A DNA stretch of 64,000 bases from Aneurinibacillus thermoaerophilus (GCF_900099925.1 NZ_FNDE01000004.1:113422-177421), one strand, 5' to 3'. Positions 34,554 to 42,882 are shown, counted from the stretch's first letter. A program made the numbers and translations. The notes: generated by a model from the letters alone, not told the origin.

Positions 34554-34973
34554 CTACTCCTCCTCACAAGACAAAGAAACGGATGGCGACTCTTCGTTTT
34601 TTCCCTTGGTCATATACATCTCGATCTTCTCAAGAAAACTGCGGATCCGGACAGGCTTCGTAATATAGCCTACGCATCCCGCTTCCAAAGCGGATTTAAT
34701 GTCCGATTTCATCGCGAGGGCAGAAAGCGCGACAATAGGGATAGACGCAAGCTGGGGGATGGATTTAATCGCCCGCGTTACAGCTAGTCCATCCATTCCC
34801 GGCATATGAATATCCATTAAAATTAAGTCAGGATGGAATTCTTCTAGCATTTCCAACGCCTTTAAGCCATTCTCAGCTACATGCACTGTATATTCTGGCT
34901 TTAATTGCAAAATTTCCACAAACAATTCTCGATTAGAAGGATTATCCTCTACAAGCAATATATGTTGTGCCAT
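34554..34973 (-). CDS. Single-domain response regulator
   Basis: 139 residues: a receiver domain only, with ILLVEDN (acidic pocket), phospho-acceptor Asp54 in LILMDIHMPGMDGL, and switch Lys in GYITKPVR. The C-terminal 20 residues (MTKGKNEESPSVSLSCEE) are a disordered tail. It has no output domain, so it probably shuttles phosphate or interacts with another protein, like CheY/Spo0F. It lies between two kinase genes and is likely phosphorylated by one or both. Confidence 0.9.
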   Translation of the reverse strand: MAQHILLVEDNPSNRELFVEILQLKPEYTVHVAENGLKALEMLEEFHPDLILMDIHMPGMDGLAVTRAIKSIPQLASIPIVALSALAMKSDIKSALEAGCVGYITKPVRIRSFLEKIEMYMTKGKNEESPSVSLSCEEE

Positions 34974-35004
34974 CTTGCACTTCCCCTTTACTTTTCAAGA
35001 ATCA

Positions 35005-36924
35005 TTACCTAGCTGAAAGAATGTCTTCTGGAGAAGAAAGAATCGCATCAGCCACTCTCATAATCTGCCCACGTTCCACCAACCGGGGCGGATGCTTGAT
35101 GTAAGTAAATATTTTTTTATCTGTATGCTCACGTATCGCCTCAAGCAATTCGACATATGCAGGATGAAACGATACAGCTACAACAAGCGCATTTTTTCCA
35201 GGATAGCGTTGAACAACTTCAACAGCTCTCTGTTTTGATTCTACCATAAAAGGCAAAAAAGAAAGTGAGGATTCTTGGATTCTTTTGTAAAAACAAGGAA
35301 AAAAGGGCAAAAAATCTTCTGGATACAAAATGAGCAGTGGTTCCGCTTCAGCTGTCGCTTCCCTTTTCCCGCAATCAGCTTTTTGTGCTGACCGATAAGG
35401 AAGATGGAAGGAGAAAACGCTTCCTTTCCCTGGTTCGCTTTCCACATCTATCGTTCCGCCATGCAACTCTACAAGCTGCCGCGAAAGCGTCAATCCTAGA
35501 CCCGTGCCTTCATATTTGCGTTCCAAGCGGCCATCGTTTTGGTAAAACTGTTCAAAAATTTTATCGATTTTACCTTCCTCAATACCAATCCCCTGATCAA
35601 TCACATGAACCGTTACGGTTTGGGAGGTTCGTTCTATTTTTACCCGCACCGTGCTATGGTCCGGGCTAAACTTAATCGCATTGCTGAGAAGATTAAGCAG
35701 TACTTGGCGAATCCTTAGTTCGTCCGCCTCGATATTCAAAGAAGGGCACGACGTTTCCACCTGAAGCAAAATCCCTCTCTTTTTTACTTTCGGCTGAAGC
35801 ATCGTTAACGTATTCTTAACAAGTTCAACGATATCAAACGAAGACAAATCCAATTCGTATTTTCCGGCTTCAATTTTTGATAAGTCAAGAATATCATTAA
35901 TCATCGTCAAAAGGTGTTCGCCCGCTTTTATAATGTTTTGCGTAAAACTTTTTTGCGACGGTAGCAACTTTCCTTCCGTCTCCTCATGTAACAATTCGGC
36001 AAAACCAATAATGCCCGTCAAAGGTGTCCGCAGCTCATGGGACATATTTGCCAAAAACTCCGATTTCAAACGGGTGGATTCCTGAGCACGACGCGATTCT
36101 TCCTGTAGTCTAAGGTTCGTCGCTCGCAATTCCTCCACGAGATTGGCAATGCTGATGCTCATCCTGTTAAACGCTTTGCCCAACTCTCCCCACTCATCCT
36201 TAGTCTCGGCCGGTACTCTAGCCGAGAAATTTCCGTTCGTCATTTTACGCACACCGCTTAGTAATGCTAGAATGGGGTTGGTCATGCTGCGTGACATATA
36301 GAAAGAGAATAATAGCGCCAGCAACAGGGTAACGCTGGCAATTGCATACCCAATCTTTACTGACAACCAAGCATCATCCAGCATTTTTTGATTATCATGA
36401 TTAATTTCCAGCACTTTCTGCTGTGACAGCTTCTCTACTTCATTCATAAGCTTAATAGCGATAGGATGAGCTTGTGAATTCAATGTTTCCATAGCATCTT
36501 TCGCATTATTCCGCTGATAAACCGGTATCACCCTATCACGCAAAATATTCTCCCAGTTTTCGCTATGAATAATAAACTGTTCCATCGCCTCTCGTTCATG
36601 AGGAAGCGCCATCTGTTTCAACTGATTTTCAATCTTCCGCGCCTGTTCGCTTGCCTCTTCGAACTTTTCGTGGAATTCTTCATTCCCGGTAGTAATATAT
36701 AGCATGACATAATTAATTCTTTGCATAATCGTGCTTTTAACCTGAAGCTGTGTCGTTAAATTAGGAACAGATTGATTGATGATTTTATCGTTGTCACGCA
36801 CAACGTGTAACAATTGGTTATTTAACAAGAGCATGCTGCATCCGGCGAACAACACAATGACCAGAAATACGCTAAAAAACTTCAGATGAATCGAAAGATT
36901 ATTCCATTTTTGAAACAGTCCCAT
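35005..36924 (-). CDS. HAMP histidine kinase with degenerate receiver-like C-terminus
   Basis: 639 residues. Membrane helices at about 14-36 and 190-210 enclose a helical extracytoplasmic domain (4HB/MCP type), followed by HAMP (about 212-262), HisKA with FLANMSHELRTPLTG (His296), and HATPase (N-box LLSNAIKFS, DQGIGIEEGKI, GTGLGLTLSRQL). The last about 110 residues (from LLILYPEDFLPFF) look like a receiver fold that has lost the phospho-acceptor Asp, with AVSFHP where DxxxP would be. Start ATG with GGGGTAGG. It is preceded by a BMP lipoprotein gene, which may supply the ligand. Confidence 0.9.
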   Translation of the reverse strand: MGLFQKWNNLSIHLKFFSVFLVIVLFAGCSMLLLNNQLLHVVRDNDKIINQSVPNLTTQLQVKSTIMQRINYVMLYITTGNEEFHEKFEEASEQARKIENQLKQMALPHEREAMEQFIIHSENWENILRDRVIPVYQRNNAKDAMETLNSQAHPIAIKLMNEVEKLSQQKVLEINHDNQKMLDDAWLSVKIGYAIASVTLLLALLFSFYMSRSMTNPILALLSGVRKMTNGNFSARVPAETKDEWGELGKAFNRMSISIANLVEELRATNLRLQEESRRAQESTRLKSEFLANMSHELRTPLTGIIGFAELLHEETEGKLLPSQKSFTQNIIKAGEHLLTMINDILDLSKIEAGKYELDLSSFDIVELVKNTLTMLQPKVKKRGILLQVETSCPSLNIEADELRIRQVLLNLLSNAIKFSPDHSTVRVKIERTSQTVTVHVIDQGIGIEEGKIDKIFEQFYQNDGRLERKYEGTGLGLTLSRQLVELHGGTIDVESEPGKGSVFSFHLPYRSAQKADCGKREATAEAEPLLILYPEDFLPFFPCFYKRIQESSLSFLPFMVESKQRAVEVVQRYPGKNALVVAVSFHPAYVELLEAIREHTDKKIFTYIKHPPRLVERGQIMRVADAILSSPEDILSAR

Positions 36925-36941
36925 CGCCTACCCCACGCTTT

Positions 36942-37937
36942 CTACCGGCACCGCAAAGAATGGTATTGTACAGGCAAATTCCACACGCCCGTTTTATATT
37001 CATATAGCTTTTGCCTTACTTTCTTTCGAACTGCTTCCGGCACCATCGCTCCGAATGCGGCCAAATCTTGCGAACCGTCCGCAAAATCAAGCGTAAGACA
37101 ATTGCCAAGTAATTGTCCCGATTTATGCTGGCGCGCTATTTTCAGATAAACGGACGTTACATTCTGCACCGTGCTGGTCAATACGGTTTCTTTGGATACA
37201 AACGACTGATCAGAAATGTATCCAATTGCAAACCGTTTGGCACGATGCGCCTCCATTATGACATCAATGTTAAACCCATCTCCCATTGGCACGAGAATAT
37301 CGGCGCCCTTATCTATCATGCGCCGAGCAATCTGTATCGCTTTGGCACCGTCGCTCCAGCTTCCTACTTCTTCCATCATAACACTATTTTCTCTGTTTTG
37401 TTGTTTAACCGCAGCGATAAAAGGTTCGATTTCTTTCATGGAACTGTAAGCGGGAATCAAGCCAATTTTTTTTGTTTTTGTCATTAATCCCGCTACCATC
37501 CCTGAGAAATACCCCATCGATTCTGGAGTAAAGTTAACAGCCAAGACGTTCAGCGCAAGCGCTTTACCATTAAAAAAAACAAAGCGGGTATTCGGATAAG
37601 CAGGCGCAAGCCGATTAAAAACGGCCTCGAAACTCCGGCCGTTTCCAAATATCAGTTCATATCCCTGCTTAGCAAGACTTTCCGCCTGTGCTATCTGTTT
37701 TTCTTCTGTATTGACATATTGAACACAAAGAATTTGTGCGCGCATTTTGCGCTCGATTTCTTTTAACCCCATATAAGCCTGGTTATCCCATCCTTGGTCA
37801 TATATTTTTCCTTCCACTAATAGCGCCACTTTAAACGGCTTTTCAACGGACGGATTGACCGGGTTTTCGGCTTGGGGTAACAATGAACAGCCAACGAACA
37901 GCACCAAAATCGGCAAACAAAGCAACTTTCTTAACAT
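36942..37937 (-). CDS. BMP-family (Med/PnrA-like) surface lipoprotein
   Basis: About 331 residues. Signal peptide with lipobox LFVGC (Cys lipidated), then a periplasmic-binding-protein-like BMP domain: FKVALLVEGKIYDQGWDNQA, YELIFGNGRSF, ESMGYFSGMVAGLMTKT and ADILVPMGDGFN. Relatives are nucleoside-binding PnrA lipoproteins and B. subtilis Med, which affects comK. No transporter genes are near; instead two kinases and two regulators follow. It may therefore act as a sensor subunit. ATG 37937 has AGGGTGGG upstream. Confidence 0.85.
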   Translation of the reverse strand: MLRKLLCLPILVLFVGCSLLPQAENPVNPSVEKPFKVALLVEGKIYDQGWDNQAYMGLKEIERKMRAQILCVQYVNTEEKQIAQAESLAKQGYELIFGNGRSFEAVFNRLAPAYPNTRFVFFNGKALALNVLAVNFTPESMGYFSGMVAGLMTKTKKIGLIPAYSSMKEIEPFIAAVKQQNRENSVMMEEVGSWSDGAKAIQIARRMIDKGADILVPMGDGFNIDVIMEAHRAKRFAIGYISDQSFVSKETVLTSTVQNVTSVYLKIARQHKSGQLLGNCLTLDFADGSQDLAAFGAMVPEAVRKKVRQKLYEYKTGVWNLPVQYHSLRCR

Positions 37938-37999
37938 AAAGCCCACCCTTTTTCATGGCTATATTCCTATTGTAAGCGTCCCACCTTAACGGACTGTAG

Positions 38000-38012
38000 T
38001 GCAAAAATTGCA
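38000..38012. promoter_or_regulatory. Small palindrome before the BMP gene
   Basis: TGCAA-AAA-TTGCA, perfect 5-base arms, lying between the terminator of the REC-Fis gene and the BMP start. It could be an operator for the Fis-type regulator encoded next to it; that is a guess. Confidence 0.35.
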
Positions 38013-38014
38013 GA

Positions 38015-38048
38015 AAAAAAATCCAGAGTTATACGATTCTGGATTTTT
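38015..38048 (-). terminator. Terminator of the REC-Fis regulator gene
   Basis: AATCCAGA/TCTGGATT around a 10-base loop, followed on the minus strand by TTTTTTTTC. It separates the regulator gene transcriptionally from the downstream BMP-kinase genes. Confidence 0.88.
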
Positions 38049-38583
38049 AATGGGTCTGAATATTATACTGTTTAATCTTGTAATACAATGTGCGAAGAGA
38101 AATATCCAGCTTCTCAGCCGCAAGACGCCGGTTGCCCTCCACTTCGTGAAGCACTTTTTCAATATGTCTGCGCTCAACTTCTTCAAGCGTCGGCAAATGC
38201 TCCGGTACGCTCATAATAAAATCAATTGCGTTCTGTACCGTTTCGCGCAAATGTGGGAGCTTAAAGGGCTTGCATATATAATCCAAGGCGCCGAGTTTCA
38301 TAGCTTGTACGGCGGTTTCAATCGTAGCGTAGGCGGTAACCATAATAACCTGACAATCTTCATCCATTTCCTTCATCTTGCTCAATACTTCTATACCGTT
38401 CATTTCCGGCAACTGAATATCCAGCAATACGAGTTCGGGGTGACGCTGAGCGTATAGCTCCAGCGCCTCTTGCCCCGAATGCGTTGTTATAATTTCCACT
38501 TGTTCCGACTGAATGGCCGTCGCCATTAAAAAACAAATATCCACATCATCATCTACAATAAGTACAAGCGGTTTTCCTTTCAA
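38047..38583 (-). CDS. Response regulator with Fis-type helix-turn-helix (ActR/RegA architecture)
   Basis: 178 residues: receiver domain with LIVDDDVD, phospho-acceptor Asp55 in LLDIQLPEMNG, Thr in MVTAYA and Lys in YICKPF, then a short linker and a C-terminal Fis-like helix-turn-helix (NRRLAAEKLDISLRTLYYKI). There is no AAA+ sigma-54 domain, so it would act on sigma-70-type promoters, as ActR/RegA/PrrA do. TTG start. It is upstream of the BMP-kinase cluster and is the likely output for it. Confidence 0.88.
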   Translation of the reverse strand: MKGKPLVLIVDDDVDICFLMATAIQSEQVEIITTHSGQEALELYAQRHPELVLLDIQLPEMNGIEVLSKMKEMDEDCQVIMVTAYATIETAVQAMKLGALDYICKPFKLPHLRETVQNAIDFIMSVPEHLPTLEEVERRHIEKVLHEVEGNRRLAAEKLDISLRTLYYKIKQYNIQTH

Positions 38584-38667
38584 TCCTTATCCCGTCCTCC
38601 CTTTCATTATATATCATAATCATCATCATCGCCCGAAATATAGAGAATCACGGGGGGTTAGGAAATA

Positions 38668-40104
38668 TTACATAGTCTTTTTTTTGGTTAAAATATCGCG
38701 CGCGATGTGCACGCCACAGGCACCGGCTTGAGCCAAGCCGCGCGTAATACCCGCGCCATCCCCGCCTGCGTACAACCCTTTAATCTCTGTCTCGAAGTTT
38801 TCATTCAAATACGGCCGTGCGGAATAAAATTTCGCTTCCACGCCGTAGAAAAGCGTATGGTCGCTCGCAATCCCGGGCGTAACATGATCAAGCGCTTCTA
38901 CCATTTCAATCAGGCTCTTCATCGTATTGTACGGCAGCACTAACCCCAAGTCGCCCGGTACCGCTTCTTTAAGCGTCGGTTCGATAAATCCTTCCTTTAA
39001 GCGCTTCTCGGTTGTACGACGGCCACGCTTAATATCTCCGTACCGCTGCACAATAACTGAGCCATTGGACAAATCGTTCGCACGACGGCAAATTTCCTTG
39101 GCATATTCATTCGGCTTGTCAAACGGCTCTGTAAATACATGGGACACAAGCAGTGCAAAGTTCGTATTCGGCGATCCAAGCTTTTCATCTTTGTAAGCGT
39201 GACCATTTGCTGCCATAACGCCGCTGTGATTTTCCACTACTACATATCCACTCGGGTTAGAACAAAAGCTGCGAATAACCTGATCTGTAGAAGATCTGTA
39301 CAGAAATTTTCCTTCATACAAATGATGGTTGATTTCTTCCATGACAACATTCGTTGTTTCTACGCGTACCCCAATGTCGACCTGGTTATTTAAGAGACGC
39401 AACCCTTGGCGTTTCAACATATTGCCAAACCATTCCGAACCGTCCCGTCCCGGAACAATAACCACTTTATCAGCCAAGTATGTTTCGCCATTACGGCATT
39501 CTACACCGCGAATTTCCATTCCAACGGCCGTTTTTTCTACAATAATATCGGCTACTTCCGTCTTAAACTTCATCTGAACTTTCTTTTCCAGTTCGCGGTA
39601 GATACTTTCCAGAATTTCAAGATTCTGCTCAGTTCCTAGATGACGCACATTGGCACGAAGCAATTTCAATCCTACACCCGCTGCTTTGCGCTCAATTTCG
39701 CGCACGGCCGGCGTTGTCGGATCCGTAATGTTGCGCGTTGCGCCATGCTCTAGATTAATCTCGTCCACATAGCGGATAAGCTCAAGCACTTGAGAAGGCG
39801 GCAAATAATCTGTCATCCAGCCTCCGAACTCAGTCGTAATATTAAATTTACCGTCAGAATATGCACCGGCGCCACCAAACCCATTTGTAATGGAACAGGC
39901 CGGCAAACAGCCGCTAAATTCTTTTTTTCCAGCTGGTGGCGGACATTTTTTAATTTTTTTCTCCAGAATCGGACAGCGCCGTTTAAAAATATCATGCCCT
40001 TTATCTATTAATAAAACATCCAGATGAGGATTCTTTCTCGTTAGTTCGTACGCGGTAAAAATACCAGCAGGCCCCGCTCCTACAATTACTACATCATATT
40101 TCAT
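38668..40104 (-). CDS. FAD-dependent dehydrogenase-like protein (COG2509 type)
   Basis: 478 residues. N-terminal FAD motif VVIVGAGPAGIFTAYELT, a Cys-rich insert (RRCPILEKKIKKCPPP and GCLPACSITNGFGGAGAYSDG), and a C-terminal FAD-contact motif LYAGGDGAGITRGLAQAGACG. This is the pattern of the uncharacterised FAD-dependent dehydrogenases. The substrate is unknown. The Cys pairs may be redox-active or bind a metal. AAGGAGG precedes the ATG. A TetR gene is encoded next to it on the same strand. Confidence 0.85.
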   Translation of the reverse strand: MKYDVVIVGAGPAGIFTAYELTRKNPHLDVLLIDKGHDIFKRRCPILEKKIKKCPPPAGKKEFSGCLPACSITNGFGGAGAYSDGKFNITTEFGGWMTDYLPPSQVLELIRYVDEINLEHGATRNITDPTTPAVREIERKAAGVGLKLLRANVRHLGTEQNLEILESIYRELEKKVQMKFKTEVADIIVEKTAVGMEIRGVECRNGETYLADKVVIVPGRDGSEWFGNMLKRQGLRLLNNQVDIGVRVETTNVVMEEINHHLYEGKFLYRSSTDQVIRSFCSNPSGYVVVENHSGVMAANGHAYKDEKLGSPNTNFALLVSHVFTEPFDKPNEYAKEICRRANDLSNGSVIVQRYGDIKRGRRTTEKRLKEGFIEPTLKEAVPGDLGLVLPYNTMKSLIEMVEALDHVTPGIASDHTLFYGVEAKFYSARPYLNENFETEIKGLYAGGDGAGITRGLAQAGACGVHIARDILTKKKTM

Positions 40105-40224
40105 GATCGAAAGCCTCCTTGAGGTATGTACATTGTTTAATTGAGACCTCCATGATTATAACTCCTGGCCTGCAAAGAATCAACAAAAAACGAATGTTTT
40201 TTTTAAAACATATATTTTCGTTCG

Positions 40225-40857
40225 TTATTTAGCATACGAATATTCGGAATTTACCGTTCCCGCAACAAATAAATCGACCCAACCTTCCATAAGCTCTTCT
40301 TCTGTAATCGTGGCAGAGTTCTGCTTCCCTTCCCCGTATAAAATTAAAGCGTATACACGGGCAAACAAAATACTGTATAACCCCGAAGCAACCGCGTGAC
40401 TGTTAACATCCCGACGAATTTGTCCAGCGAGTTTATAATATTCGAAAAAGGAAGTTAGCGCTTCGATAATATTTTTTGTAAATAAAAACGTATAGTTCCT
40501 GCATTCTTTCATTTTTTCCGCTTCGCTCAGCAACAGTTTAATCAACGGCAATTCTTTTTTAAATACCGTAATAAATGTCCTGATAATCAAACGAATATCG
40601 CGCTCAAAGTCATCACTTATCCCCTGAACGATATACTCACTAATTTCGGTAAACAAACTGTGGCGTCGAAACATTTCATTAAACAATTTTTCTTTGCTTT
40701 CAAAGTGACGGTATACTGTTAAATCATTTACGCCAGCCAAACGGGCAATTTCGCGAATCGTTGAAGCTTGGAACCCTTTTTGTGAAAAGACTTCCACTGC
40801 GGACTGCAAGATTTTCTCTCTTGTTCTTTTTACACGTGGGGAGTATTTCTTTTCCAT
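40225..40857 (-). CDS. TetR/AcrR-family transcriptional regulator
   Basis: About 210 residues. N-terminal helix-turn-helix: REKILQSAVEVFSQKGF, STIREIARLAGVNDLTVYRHFESKEKLF; the rest is a helical ligand-binding domain. ATG 40857 has AAGGAG about 9 bases before it. Targets unknown; the gene ends about 120 bases before the FAD-protein gene on the same strand, so it may regulate it or be co-transcribed. Confidence 0.87.
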   Translation of the reverse strand: MEKKYSPRVKRTREKILQSAVEVFSQKGFQASTIREIARLAGVNDLTVYRHFESKEKLFNEMFRRHSLFTEISEYIVQGISDDFERDIRLIIRTFITVFKKELPLIKLLLSEAEKMKECRNYTFLFTKNIIEALTSFFEYYKLAGQIRRDVNSHAVASGLYSILFARVYALILYGEGKQNSATITEEELMEGWVDLFVAGTVNSEYSYAK

Positions 40858-40891
40858 ACTATATTCTCCTTTTTTCCTATTTGTTCCAAAT

Positions 40892-41004
40892 AGGGTGTTG
40901 CAAAACTCCACTGATTGCACTTCATGAAAAGCCCGGTATTTTCAAGGTTCTCGCAATTACATTTAGCCTTTACTATTCAACGATGGTAAGCATTGCAACA
41001 CCCT
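40892..41004. repeat. Small inverted-repeat element (about 113 bases)
   Basis: Perfect 12-base inverted ends AGGGTGTTGCAA (40892) and TTGCAACACCCT (ending 41004) enclose about 90 bases with no coding frame. The size and ends resemble a MITE or the joined ends of a deleted insertion sequence. No clear target duplication was found; the family is unknown. Confidence 0.6.
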
Positions 41005-41279
41005 CATTCATATAGTCATTCCTAAAATAATTAGGCAAAAAACCCTACAATACCAGTATCCACCATTTTCTTCATCGAAACAAGTTACAATTTAAAAAAA
41101 GGAGAAAAACGTTTGTCCCCCCCTTTATTGTTATGTATCGAAAGACAATATAAATCCTCTTTACACTTTACATCTACAAGCATTTTTTACATATTAAGGA
41201 GAATCAATAAACGTTGCCGGTCTGTCTCTCCCTGCGTAGCACGCGCCTCGCGAGTGTTTTCTCGTTTACTTATAAAGAG

Positions 41280-41321
41280 AAGGTATGCATCGCTTTATAG
41301 TAATAAAGCGATGCATACCTT
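41280..41321. repeat. Perfect 19-base-arm hairpin
   Basis: AAGGTATGCATCGCTTTAT and its exact complement flank the loop AGTA. No T-run follows on either strand, so it is not a typical terminator. It lies just beyond the end of the tRNA transcript terminator. Could be a processing stem, an operator, or a relic of a mobile element. Confidence 0.75.
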
Positions 41322-41340
41322 ATCATACAACTTATACGAC

Positions 41341-41377
41341 AAAAAAAGCCCTAATCCTTAGAAAAGAATCAGGGCTT
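41341..41377 (-). terminator. Terminator of the tRNA operon
   Basis: AAGCCCT/AGGGCTT with a longer imperfect inner stem, followed by TTTTTTTG on the minus strand. It is about 35 bases beyond the tRNA-Pro gene. Confidence 0.85.
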
Positions 41378-41413
41378 GTCTATTCACGATGTATGCAGAC
41401 ACCAAACGAAAAA

Positions 41414-41490
41414 TGGTCGGGAAGACAGGATTTGAACCTGCGACCTCCTCGTCCCGAACGAGGCGCTCTACCAAGCTGAGCCACTTCCCG
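41414..41490 (-). tRNA. tRNA-Pro (CGG)
   Basis: 77 bases including an encoded CCA. Acceptor CGGGAAG/CTTCCCG, anticodon stem CCTCG/CGAGG with loop TTCGGGA, so anticodon CGG, and T arm GCAGG TTCAAAT CCTGT. Last of four tRNA genes on this strand. Confidence 0.95.
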
Positions 41491-41538
41491 GAACATACAT
41501 TTCAAACCATCAAATGCACTCACCAAGAGTAAGTAATA

Positions 41539-41615
41539 TGGTAGCGGCGGAGGGGATCGAACCCCCGACCTCACGGGTATGAACCGTACGCTCTAGCCAG
41601 CTGAGCTACGCCGCC
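41539..41615 (-). tRNA. tRNA-Met (CAT), elongator type
   Basis: 77 bases with encoded CCA. Acceptor GGCGGCG/CGCCGCT (first pair G-U), anticodon loop TTCATAC. The sequence closely follows the B. subtilis elongator tRNA-Met as I recall it, and is not an initiator (no unpaired first base with GGG/CCC anticodon stem). tRNA-Ile2 cannot be fully excluded but is unlikely. Confidence 0.9.
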
Positions 41616-41635
41616 CCAATAGCAATAATGTGAAA

Positions 41636-41727
41636 TGGCGGAGAAGGCGGGATTCGAACCCGCGCACGGTGTGACCCGTCTACTCCCTTAGCAGGGGAGC
41701 CCCTTACAGCCTCTTGGGTACTTCTCC
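41636..41727 (-). tRNA. tRNA-Ser (GCT)
   Basis: 92 bases with CCA and a long variable arm (GACGGGTCACACCGTGC region). Acceptor GGAGAAG/CTTCTCC, anticodon loop CTGCTAA gives GCT. Reads AGC/AGT codons. Confidence 0.95.
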
Positions 41728-41735
41728 ATATTGCA

Positions 41736-41829
41736 TGGCGGACAGGGTGGGATTCGAACCCACGAGACGAGTTATCCCCGCCTACACGATTTCCAATCGT
41801 GCTCCTTCGACCAACTCGGACACCTGTCC
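41736..41829 (-). tRNA. tRNA-Ser (GGA)
   Basis: 94 bases with CCA and the long serine variable arm. Acceptor GGACAGG/CCTGTCC, anticodon stem CACGA/TCGTG with loop TTGGAAA gives GGA. First gene of the Ser-Ser-Met-Pro cluster. Confidence 0.95.
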
Positions 41830-42018
41830 ATATTCATCAACAGCGACAAGCTTTATTTTATCATCAGTTTTTTATGAATGCAATAGTTTTTTAAAGGCTT
41901 ATCACACGACCGCTTTGCATCTATTCTTCGTCTGCGCTCTTAGGCTTTTCTCCCACCAGCATGATGAGCAAAAGCGAAAAAGTGGCCTTAGTCTGTTTCC
42001 ATCCTTTGATGTTTTACA

Positions 42019-42044
42019 TGCGCCGCTTTGATCAAAGCGGCGCA
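42019..42044. repeat. Perfect 26-base palindrome
   Basis: TGCGCCGCTTTGA followed directly by its complement with no loop. It lies between the bacilliredoxin gene and the tRNA cluster. No T-run on either side, so a normal terminator is doubtful; a processing stem or a protein-binding site is possible. Confidence 0.75.
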
Positions 42045-42111
42045 CAAATACAGTTTCTTCGCAAAAAGCGAATACAAAAGTCAGTCAACGCTCCTGATTC
42101 AGAAATTCCAA

Positions 42112-42546
42112 TTACCCGCAATGTTTTTCAAACGCGCCCATTAAGTCAGCTGCGATCACTTCAAGAGGACGGTTTTCGATTTGATGGCGCTCCATCATAT
42201 AAACAAGCTTTCCGTCTTTCATAAGGGCAAAAGAAGGAGAGGAAGGCGGATAACCGGTGAAATATTCTCTGGCTTTCGCAGTTGCCTCTTTGTCTTGGCC
42301 GGCGAAAACCGTGTAAAGGTAATCCGGCTTTTTCTCGCTGTGCTGTACAGAATAAATGGCAGCCGGGCGCGCAAGTCCTGCGGCGCATCCACACACAGAA
42401 TTCACTACCACCAGAGCAGTGCCTTTCATATCTTCGAACTTCTCCTGTACCTCTTCCGGTGTCAGTAATTCTTCAAAACCTGCGGATGTTAATTCTGTGC
42501 GCATCGGCTGAATAACCGAACGCATATATTCGTCATACGACATCAT
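42112..42546 (-). CDS. brxA: Bacilliredoxin (BrxA/BrxB family)
   Basis: About 144 residues. Thioredoxin-like fold with CGC motif in NSVCGCAAG, the site that removes bacillithiol from mixed disulphides on proteins. MMSYDEYMRSVIQPMRTELT and FALMKDGKLVYMMERHQIE are typical of the YphP/YqiW family. ATG 42546 (a second ATG follows directly) is preceded by GGAGGG at about 9 bases. This implies that the cell uses bacillithiol. Single gene. Confidence 0.92.
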   Translation of the reverse strand: MMSYDEYMRSVIQPMRTELTSAGFEELLTPEEVQEKFEDMKGTALVVVNSVCGCAAGLARPAAIYSVQHSEKKPDYLYTVFAGQDKEATAKAREYFTGYPPSSPSFALMKDGKLVYMMERHQIENRPLEVIAADLMGAFEKHCG

Positions 42547-42882
42547 AACATAAATCCCTCCGTTGTCATTTCTTATATTCTTCATCACTCTTAATATATT
42601 GCCAGCAACGAAAAATAATTTTCTTTCATTATAGCGATTTCTTTCTCAGGAGAAAAGTTCCGCAGCGCATTCCGCTATGCCTAGGTTGCCAGGTTGAGTG
42701 ATTTTTCCTATTTCCAAAAAAGTTTATTAATGTATAATTTTATAGTGAAGATCGAAAGCAAGCTCACGGACTTGGAAAAGCTTCATTTTTCCTGAAACTT
42801 TCTATACATTGTTTCCGTCTATATAGTAAAATAGGCATTATGCCCAAGTTTATGCTTTATAGAGAGAAAGAAGGGAATTGTT
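42547..42882. other. Intergenic region, about 335 bases, between bacilliredoxin and deacetylase genes
   Basis: AT-rich, divergent promoters expected. TATAAT-like sequence near 42734 and 42827. No reading frame or structured RNA was recognised. Confidence 0.5.

Noticed and set aside
37970..38012. Sigma-54 promoter before the BMP gene (TTTGCA as -12)
   Set aside because: No GG at the required 10-base distance, and the REC-Fis regulator has no sigma-54 contact domain.
41113..41361. 82-codon frame with AAGGAG upstream of a TTG
   Set aside because: Low-complexity translation, ends inside the tRNA terminator and includes the 19-base hairpin; not credible as a protein.
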